Shown one piece after another: positions 52,881 through 58,942 of a stretch of DNA of 64,000 nt (position 1 is its first letter; each line of letters opens with the position of its first letter). Source of the DNA: Curtobacterium sp. MCLR17_007 (GTDB lineage Bacteria > Actinomycetota > Actinomycetes > Actinomycetales > Microbacteriaceae); contig NZ_CP126271.1 of assembly GCF_003234655.2 (NCBI RefSeq), positions 1,984,001-2,048,000 on the forward strand, written 5' to 3'. The notes below the pieces were generated by a model that did not search any database, was not told the DNA's origin, and saw nothing but the letters and a program-made list of their open reading frames with translations. Both the position numbers and the translations under genes were made by a program.

Positions 52881-54199
52881 CCGACGACCCACTGTTCACC
52901 AGCCTGTTCGCCGCGATGCAGGCGGCTCCCGACGACGTGGCCCTGCGTGGGCAGGTCGCGCAGCTGCTCCTGCAGCGCGGCCGTGCCGCCGAGGCGCTCC
53001 AGCACGCCGGGATGGTCCTGCAGCAGGACCCGGGCAACGCGCTCGCCCTGCAGGTCCTGACGGACGCGACCGCCGCGCTGCGGCCGGGAGGCCCGGTGCC
53101 GGTCACCGACGACGCCACCGACACCGAGCCTCCCGCCCGTGCCGCCGAGGGCTTCGACTGGCGACGTGCCGAGGCGGACCTGGGACGCAGCGTCCCGCCG
53201 CCGTTCGTCGAGCCGAGGGCGGACGACGCCGGGACGGACGAGTCGGCCGAGTCGGCCGAGTCGGCCGGTGCGCCCGAGAAGATCCGCGTCGACGGCGAGG
53301 GCGAGCACGCCCTCGACATCGAGATCGAGCGTCCGGACGTCACGCTCGACGACGTGGGCGGGCTCGAGGACGTCAAGCAGCGCATCCGCGAGTCCTTCCT
53401 GGAGCCGATGCGCCACCCGGAGATCGCCGCCGCGTTCGGCAAGACCCTGCGTGGTGGACTGCTGCTGTACGGGCCTCCCGGGTGCGGCAAGACCTTCATG
53501 GCCCGGGCGATCGCCGGCGAGCTCGGGGCGCACTTCGTGACGGCACGGATCGACCAGATCCTCGACCCGTACGTGGGCAACACGGAGAAGAACCTGCACG
53601 CGGTGTTCCAGGCGGCAAGGACCCGGGGACCCTCGGTGCTGTTCCTGGACGAGATCGACGCGCTCGGTGCACGCCGGTCGAGCATCGGCAGCGGGTGGAG
53701 CGGCCTGCGGCAGATGGTGAACCAGCTCCTGCTCGAACTCGACTCGGTCGGCTCGGAGAACGACGGCCTGTTCGTGCTCGCGGCGACGAACAGCCCGTGG
53801 GACGTCGACCCGGCGTTCCTGCGCCCCGGTCGGCTCGACCGGATGACCCTCGTGCTGCCACCCGACGCCCCGGCGCGCGAGGCCATCCTGCGGCACCACT
53901 TCGCCCGGCGTCCGATCGCCGGCATCGACCTCGGCCAGGTCGTCGCGGCGACCGAGGACTTCTCCGGCGCCGACCTCGCGCACCTGGTGACCTCGGCCGC
54001 GGAACAGGCAATGGCGAAGTCCGTCGCCGCGGGCGAGATCCAGCCGCTCGGCATGGCGGAGGTCCGGCACGCGCTGACCCAGGTGCGGCCGTCGACCGGG
54101 TCGTGGCTGGTCACGGCGAAGAACGTCGCGGCCTTCGCGAACGCGGACGGGCGGTACGACGAGCTGGTGGCGTACCTGAAGCAGAAGCGTGTCCTCTGA
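52877..54199 (+). CDS. AAA ATPase (EccA/SpoVK/Cdc48-like) of the type VII locus
   Basis: A 440-aa ATPase. Residues 1-65 are helical with a TPR-like pattern (ALRGQVAQLLLQRGRAAEALQ). A Ser/Glu-rich linker (SAESAESAG) follows. The AAA domain begins near residue 150 with VTLDDVGGLEDVKQRI, Walker A GPPGCGKT, Walker B VLFLDEIDAL, the arginine-finger segment FLRPGRLDRM, and a C-terminal lid (FSGADLAHLVTSAAEQAM). It resembles ESX EccA chaperone ATPases in layout (TPR plus AAA) but not enough to call it EccA. Overlaps the upstream gene by 4 bp and the downstream gene by 11 bp. Confidence 0.82.
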   Translation: MTDDPLFTSLFAAMQAAPDDVALRGQVAQLLLQRGRAAEALQHAGMVLQQDPGNALALQVLTDATAALRPGGPVPVTDDATDTEPPARAAEGFDWRRAEADLGRSVPPPFVEPRADDAGTDESAESAESAGAPEKIRVDGEGEHALDIEIERPDVTLDDVGGLEDVKQRIRESFLEPMRHPEIAAAFGKTLRGGLLLYGPPGCGKTFMARAIAGELGAHFVTARIDQILDPYVGNTEKNLHAVFQAARTRGPSVLFLDEIDALGARRSSIGSGWSGLRQMVNQLLLELDSVGSENDGLFVLAATNSPWDVDPAFLRPGRLDRMTLVLPPDAPAREAILRHHFARRPIAGIDLGQVVAATEDFSGADLAHLVTSAAEQAMAKSVAAGEIQPLGMAEVRHALTQVRPSTGSWLVTAKNVAAFANADGRYDELVAYLKQKRVL

Positions 54200-55760
54200 C
54201 GCTCCCGCGGGTGCCGACGCGGTCGGGTCCGCTGCTGCTCGCGCGGGGTCGCTCCGCGCGCTCGGGCAGCTCGACATCGCCGAACGGGTGCTGCGCGAGG
54301 CGCTCGCCCAGGCGCCAGGCGACCCGGAGCTGCTCAGCGAGTGGGCCGCGCTCCACCAGGCGCGCGGCGAGCTGCAGCAGGCCGAACAGGCAGCGCGCGC
54401 CGCGGTCCAGGCCGCACCGGACACGCTGCCGCCGTACCTGCGGCTCGTCGCCGTCCTGATCGCCGCCGGCCGGGGACCGGAAGCCCGTGTCATCACCGGC
54501 CGACTCGTCCCGATGGCGCCCGACGTGGCGGGGCTCTGGGCGCAGCACGCGATCGCGAGCATCGACGCACGGGGACGCCGACTGCCCGAGGTCCGGCAGG
54601 CGTACGAGCGGGCGATCGAGCTCGAGCCGGACTCCCCGGACTGGTACGCCCTCGCCGCGGTCTGCGAGCGGGCCCACCGCAACACCCACTTCGCGCGCGA
54701 GCTCGTCGTCGAGGGACTGCAGCGGGCCCCGCAGCATCCCGGGCTGCTCGCCATGCGCGCCGAGTACGCCCCGGTCGCTGACCAGCCGGACCTGCTGCTC
54801 GACCTGCTGGTGTCGAACCCGGGCGACGAGGAGTCCCGCGAACTCCTCGACGCGGCCGTGACCTGGGAGCGCCGCGCCGCCGCGGCCGTTGCGCTCGTCC
54901 CGGCGCTCGTGGCCGTCGTGCTGCTCGCCGCCGGGCCGGGCGTGGTCGGCGCCGTCTTGACGACCCTCGCTGCCGCACTCGGCGGCGTCGGGTCGTGGTT
55001 CCTCCTGCGGCGGTACCGCCGTCGGCGGGACCGGCTGCCCGCGAGCTACCTGGGGACACTGCCGCGGCGCGGAGCGGTGCTCGCGCGGTGGGGCGGGCTC
55101 GCGGCGACGGCCCTGGTCGTCGCCGCGGTGGCGCTGCGGTGGGCTGCGCCGGTCCTGCCCGGGCCGGACGCGCTGCCCGCAGCCCTGGCCGCGGGCGCTG
55201 CCACCGTGTTCGGACTGGCGTCGGTGGTCGCGCTCCTGCCCGGCGACGACCGTGTCCTGCGCACGGCACGGAACCGGACCGGACGGGTCCTGTGGGGAAC
55301 GGCGTGGCAGTTCGGCAGCCTGCGGCAGGAGCTCGCGCTCTGGTCCGGCCTGGTGGTCGGCGTGCTCGGGATCATCGCGACGTCGACGTCCCTCGACGGC
55401 TCGGCGCCGGCCGGCCTGGTCACCGCCGTCGCGTGGCCCCTCGCGCTCGTGACCGCGTCGATGTTCGTCGAGGCGTTCCGCGCGGGACGGTTCGCCGCGC
55501 AGCGGTACTTCCGGAGCCTGGGGATCCGCTACCGGCTGTTCGCGCTGGTCGTGCTGACGGCGGGGCTGGTCGGGATCGGCGCCGCCGGGTTCCAGGCTCC
55601 CGGGGACCGCGGGTCGTCCGATGCGCCGGACCCAGAGCCAGGGTCGTCGTACTCGGTCCCGGGGTTCCAGGACCGCACGGTGACACCCGTGCCGGTGCCG
55701 ACCTTCTCGATCCCCTCGTTCGACCTGCCGACCGTGCCGCCGATCACCGGCGAGGGCTGA
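54189..55760 (+). CDS. TPR protein with four or more membrane segments
   Basis: A 523-aa protein. The first 230 residues are tetratricopeptide-like helical repeats (LREALAQAPGDPELLSEWAAL, AYERAIELEPDSPDWYALAA, each within the TPR consensus). Hydrophobic segments follow at about 230-275, 295-330, 340-350, 390-430 and 450-465, then a Pro/Ser-rich tail with PVPTFSIPSF repeats. The GTG lies within the AAA gene's last codons. It probably anchors the operon's machinery in the membrane; function unknown. Convergent with the gene at 55782. Confidence 0.7.
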   Translation: MSSDAPAGADAVGSAAARAGSLRALGQLDIAERVLREALAQAPGDPELLSEWAALHQARGELQQAEQAARAAVQAAPDTLPPYLRLVAVLIAAGRGPEARVITGRLVPMAPDVAGLWAQHAIASIDARGRRLPEVRQAYERAIELEPDSPDWYALAAVCERAHRNTHFARELVVEGLQRAPQHPGLLAMRAEYAPVADQPDLLLDLLVSNPGDEESRELLDAAVTWERRAAAAVALVPALVAVVLLAAGPGVVGAVLTTLAAALGGVGSWFLLRRYRRRRDRLPASYLGTLPRRGAVLARWGGLAATALVVAAVALRWAAPVLPGPDALPAALAAGAATVFGLASVVALLPGDDRVLRTARNRTGRVLWGTAWQFGSLRQELALWSGLVVGVLGIIATSTSLDGSAPAGLVTAVAWPLALVTASMFVEAFRAGRFAAQRYFRSLGIRYRLFALVVLTAGLVGIGAAGFQAPGDRGSSDAPDPEPGSSYSVPGFQDRTVTPVPVPTFSIPSFDLPTVPPITGEG

Positions 55761-55781
55761 GGGCCGGGCATCGTCGGGTCC

Positions 55782-56813
55782 TCATCCGCTGGCGAGTCGC
55801 TGGGCCACCGCCCGCACATCCGCAGGTACCGCGGCGTCCGGTCCCGCGCCGCGCAGGGCAGCGAGCAGCACCCGGACGACGCAGGCCGCGTCCGCTCCCG
55901 ACGCTTCCGCCAGCGCGATCGCCGCTGACCGGCCGCCAGGCTCCGGACGGGACAGGACGAGGGACACGGCGACGGACAGGGCGTCCACGTCGCTCGTCCC
56001 GCTGGGCGCCATGAGCACGGCGCCGTGGTCTGACCGCTCCCGGGCCCTCGCTGCGGCGGCCCGGAGCGCCGCGTCGACCGTGGCGCCTGAAGGCTGCTGG
56101 AGCCGATGCAGGAGCGCCGAGGTCTCGCGCAGACCCTTCGACAGGTCTGCGCCGTCAGTGACAGCCCGCAGCACCGCCGCCGTGGCCGCGCCGGCCACGA
56201 CGTCGAGCGACCACGCGTCGGCCGGCGCCGAGAACAGACCGAACTCCGTGAACGCCTGCTCGGGTGACCAGCCACCGACCAAGCCGAACGGGATCGCCGC
56301 GACCATCGGGGACATCGATCCGAGGACAGCCACCCGCCCAGGATGATCGGTCCGGTCCACGTGCGCTGCCGTGGCCGCAGCTCCACGGAGCCGCGCCCCA
56401 CTCCGCTCGGCGCCCTGCTGGACCCACGTGGACAGTGCTGCCGCGATCCGTTGGACCGGGGGCAGGTCGGGGCGCGCGGACGCGGCGAGCCGTTCCCGGA
56501 GCACGGTCATCGTGGTGACGGACGGTTCGCTGGTCGCCGCCAACTCCGCCACGAGGTCCGTGACCGTGGCGCCGGTCGGGACGCCGGATCCCCGAGAGGA
56601 CCGGAGTCGCTCGGCGACGAGGGACAGCGCCTGGTCTGCAGCGAGACCACGGTCCGGAGCGGCGAGGAACCCTCCGGCGTCCGCACCGCCACACCAGAGG
56701 AAGCCGTCCGGTCGCGACGGCTCGTCGCCGACCGCCCACACCTGTATCGGACCGTCAGTCTCGTCTGCCGCGGAGGCCCGGCCCCGGACATGCGGGACGA
56801 TGTCGTCGCGCAT
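55782..56813 (-). CDS. ADP-ribosylglycohydrolase-like protein, catalytic motifs degraded
   Basis: A 343-aa product from ATG 56813 (a GTG at 56873 would add 20 residues and overlap the upstream gene). No name is certain. The C-terminal two-thirds fits the helical pattern of ADP-ribosylglycohydrolases: VAVLGSMSPMVAAIPFGL where the family has GxLMRxAPLGL, SPEQAFTEFGLF, and SGADAACVVRVLLAALRGA where it has GGDADTxAAIxGAL. The metal-binding Asp residues are mostly replaced (one Asp retained in SGADAAC; the TDDT region reads SVTT), so hydrolysis may be lost. Next to an ART toxin, it is a candidate immunity or decoy protein. Function is inference. Confidence 0.45.
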   Translation of the reverse strand: MRDDIVPHVRGRASAADETDGPIQVWAVGDEPSRPDGFLWCGGADAGGFLAAPDRGLAADQALSLVAERLRSSRGSGVPTGATVTDLVAELAATSEPSVTTMTVLRERLAASARPDLPPVQRIAAALSTWVQQGAERSGARLRGAAATAAHVDRTDHPGRVAVLGSMSPMVAAIPFGLVGGWSPEQAFTEFGLFSAPADAWSLDVVAGAATAAVLRAVTDGADLSKGLRETSALLHRLQQPSGATVDAALRAAAARARERSDHGAVLMAPSGTSDVDALSVAVSLVLSRPEPGGRSAAIALAEASGADAACVVRVLLAALRGAGPDAAVPADVRAVAQRLASG

Positions 56814-56860
56814 GTGGCCAGCAGGCGACGGCGCGAGCGGCCAGGTGTCGCCGCGCTCGC

Positions 56861-57733
56861 TCAGCGCGCCCACGCCGGGACGAACTCCGGCGCTCGTCCC
56901 TGCGATGCAAACTCCGCTCGCCACGCGTCGAGGTCCGGCACCGGGTCGTCGTTCGTCCGCGGCACCCGGGGGTCCGCCGCACCGAAGTCGAGACGGTCGT
57001 CGTACACGAACGAGAAGGAGAACGAGCCCGCAGCGGTCAGGTGCAGTTCGGCGCCGACCCACGACCCCTTCTGCGGGTCCGCCGCGGCGCGGCGGAGGAC
57101 CTGGAACTCGTCGAGCATCGGCTCCGGGACCGCGATCGAGGTCGTCTGCCCTGCGGACACGACGGAGCCCCGTGCCGTGTGTTCGCGGCCGCAGAACGCG
57201 ACGAAGAAGTCCGCGGTGTCGAAGGGCCCGCCCTGCGACAACCACCGGTAGGCGTTCCCCGCGAGCGTCGTCTGCGCCTGTGTCATCGACTGGAGCGAAC
57301 CAGCGGTCGGGTCCGGCTCGGACGCCGTCTGCTGCCCTGCGGTGTCCGAGCGCGACGCCAGGAGCTGCGGCGGGAGCTGCGGGTGCACGTGAGTGACCAG
57401 TGCGATCGGCAGGTACAGCTCCTGCGGCCCGGGGTTCACCAGGACACCGCGATCAGGGTTGGCGATGTCGATGACCCGTGCCCCGTTCAGGACGACGACG
57501 TCGTTGGCCGCGGGGAACTCGACCTGCACACTGTGCTGTTCACCGGTGAACACGACGAGTGCTGCACCATCGGCACGCGGCTTCGAGATGGGGTAGGCCA
57601 TGCCGTCGGTCATCTGCATGGGGACGAGGAGCGGGCTGGCGATGAACCCGTTGACGAAGTCCCCGAGCGCCGCGGGATCAGCCACGGCGCTGACGAGTCG
57701 GGCGTCGAGTTCCGGGTTGTCCATCCCGGTCAT
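56861..57733 (-). CDS. SseB-like / YezG-like protein, candidate immunity factor
   Basis: A 290-aa protein with two parts. Residues about 5-125 resemble the SseB N-terminal domain (LLVPMQMTDGMAYPI, ALVVFTGEQHSV, DRGVLVNPGPQELYLPIALV). Residues about 170-290 resemble YezG/YwqE-type immunity proteins of LXG toxin systems (DPQKGSWVGAELHLTAAGSF then SFSFVYDD). ATG at 57733 overlaps the stop of a 31-aa ORF (ATGA). Such fusions accompany polymorphic toxins; here it is a candidate immunity protein. It could be an orphan for a lost toxin. Confidence 0.6.
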   Translation of the reverse strand: MTGMDNPELDARLVSAVADPAALGDFVNGFIASPLLVPMQMTDGMAYPISKPRADGAALVVFTGEQHSVQVEFPAANDVVVLNGARVIDIANPDRGVLVNPGPQELYLPIALVTHVHPQLPPQLLASRSDTAGQQTASEPDPTAGSLQSMTQAQTTLAGNAYRWLSQGGPFDTADFFVAFCGREHTARGSVVSAGQTTSIAVPEPMLDEFQVLRRAAADPQKGSWVGAELHLTAAGSFSFSFVYDDRLDFGAADPRVPRTNDDPVPDLDAWRAEFASQGRAPEFVPAWAR

Positions 57734-57825
57734 CGATCGATCCGCCGCGCGAGCTGCCAGTCCACCAGGTCGAACACCGCGGACCACCGCGGCGAGGAAT
57801 CCAATCGGTCGTTCTGCTCGTTCAT
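57730..57825 (-). CDS. 31-aa ORF translationally coupled to the SseB/YezG-like gene
   Basis: The peptide begins MNEQNDRLDSSPRWSAV and ends in a helix-prone DLVDWQLARRIDR. GAGGAGGC lies about seven bases before its ATG, one of the strongest ribosome binding sites in the region, and its TGA overlaps the ATG of the next gene. It could be a leader peptide setting translation of the next gene, a small functional peptide, or a truncated gene remnant. Confidence 0.45.
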   Translation of the reverse strand: MNEQNDRLDSSPRWSAVFDLVDWQLARRIDR

Positions 57826-57963
57826 CACAGGCCTCCTCGTGTGGTTCGGCGGGCCACAGATCGTCCGCCGGGAGCTCGGAATGCTCAGACTGCTCGAGGT
57901 GCGCCTCGACCCCGAGCGACCTCCGTCTAACCGTACCGGAGGCTGAGCAGTACGCTGATCTCG

Positions 57964-58437
57964 ATGGACTTCACACCCTCGCACACCTTCCTGCAGGCCG
58001 TTCGGCTCCTCCATCAGCGGGGCTGGGAGTCGGTGCGGGTGTTCCCTGAGCTGTACGAGATCGGCGACTGGCGGTGCTGGCTCAACGCCTCGGGTTTCGG
58101 GTCCGGCCGACGGCCGTTCCGGATGGCGGTCTACCTCGGATCCGAGGACTGGGAGATGCCGTTCGAGCACGACCCGTCCGATCCGCTCACCCCGGAACAG
58201 ATCGCTGACGGGCTCGAACCAGGCCTTGACGATCGAGCACGCCAAGCAGACCCGTCCTACGGCCCCTGGTTCGAAGAACTCCTTCGACGGAGCGGCCCCG
58301 ACGCGCTGCCGGTGTTCCGGGGCGGCGGGCTGGCGCGCGGCGCTGGGCCCGCGGTGATCGGTCAGGACGGTGAGCTCACCCCACTCGACATGGCTCCGGA
58401 ACCACCCGAACCGATCCGCGCGACCACCGTCGGCTGA
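57964..58437 (+). CDS. Hypothetical protein, plus-strand orphan in the toxin module
   Basis: A 157-aa product without membrane segments. It begins MDFTPSHTFLQAVRLLHQRG and contains WESVRVFPELYEIGDWRCWL, FRMAVYLGSEDWEMPFEHD and a C-terminal Gly/Pro-rich tail. It is unlike known families to me. Codon use looks normal for the region, and a minus-strand frame covering it has no good start, so the plus strand is preferred. It points towards the ART-like gene (29-bp gap) and away from the small ORF. Confidence 0.6.
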   Translation: MDFTPSHTFLQAVRLLHQRGWESVRVFPELYEIGDWRCWLNASGFGSGRRPFRMAVYLGSEDWEMPFEHDPSDPLTPEQIADGLEPGLDDRARQADPSYGPWFEELLRRSGPDALPVFRGGGLARGAGPAVIGQDGELTPLDMAPEPPEPIRATTVG

Positions 58438-58465
58438 CCACGCCTTCGTCGAATCGACGGCCGTT

Positions 58466-58942
58466 TCAGAACAGCTCGGCAGTGAACTTCCCGGGAGTCG
58501 TCGGCGCCCGATGGGTTGGCTCGTGGTCGGCGATCGCGTCAGCGCACGCCTGCAGCAGCGCGTCTGGGTCGTCCGTCGCCGCACCGTCGATGACCTCGTC
58601 GAGCACGGTCACGAGGACACCTCGTCGCTCGACCTGGACGTCGCCGACGAGCCGGAAACGGGAACCGGGGAGGAACACGACCTCACGTTCGTCCGGGTGC
58701 GCCGAGAACGGGGCGATGCTCCGTCCCGTCCGCGAGCGGAACGCAACGAGTCCGTCGACCGTGTCGCCCTCACTTGCCACGTCAGGGTCGGATGACGTGG
58801 CGGTGAGGCCGCGGAGGGAGAACTCGCCCACGAGACGGAAGTGACCGGGCAGCGCGCCGCCGTGGAACACGATGCCGGCGGTTGCCGGGAGCTTCGACAG
58901 CGCATGGAGGAGCACCTGCACGCGTTCTGACGTGTCAACCAC
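58466..58942 (-). CDS. Stand-alone ADP-ribosyltransferase-like protein
   Basis: A 158-aa protein that aligns with the C-terminal ART domain of the 801-aa toxin just upstream. The R-S-E motifs are: FHG (26-28) in place of the toxin's YRG, so the NAD-binding Arg is His; TSS (49-51) for STS; and ERE (85-87) retained as ExE, followed by VVFLPGSRFRLV where the toxin has VLFQRHTQFEVV. It lacks any secretion domain. GTG at 58942 overlaps the toxin stop by 8 bp, the usual place for an immunity gene. It may be a decoy or immunity protein, a second effector domain, or a displaced C-terminal cassette. ART kinship is seen in sequence; role is inference. Confidence 0.6.
   Translation of the reverse strand: MVDTSERVQVLLHALSKLPATAGIVFHGGALPGHFRLVGEFSLRGLTATSSDPDVASEGDTVDGLVAFRSRTGRSIAPFSAHPDEREVVFLPGSRFRLVGDVQVERRGVLVTVLDEVIDGAATDDPDALLQACADAIADHEPTHRAPTTPGKFTAELF

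Noticed and set aside
57826..58584. Minus-strand frame through the 157-aa orphan, continuing into the 31-aa ORF
   Set aside because: Its upstream part is low-complexity Arg/Pro/Ser sequence with no good start; the strong ribosome binding site is at 57825, so only the last 31 codons are kept.
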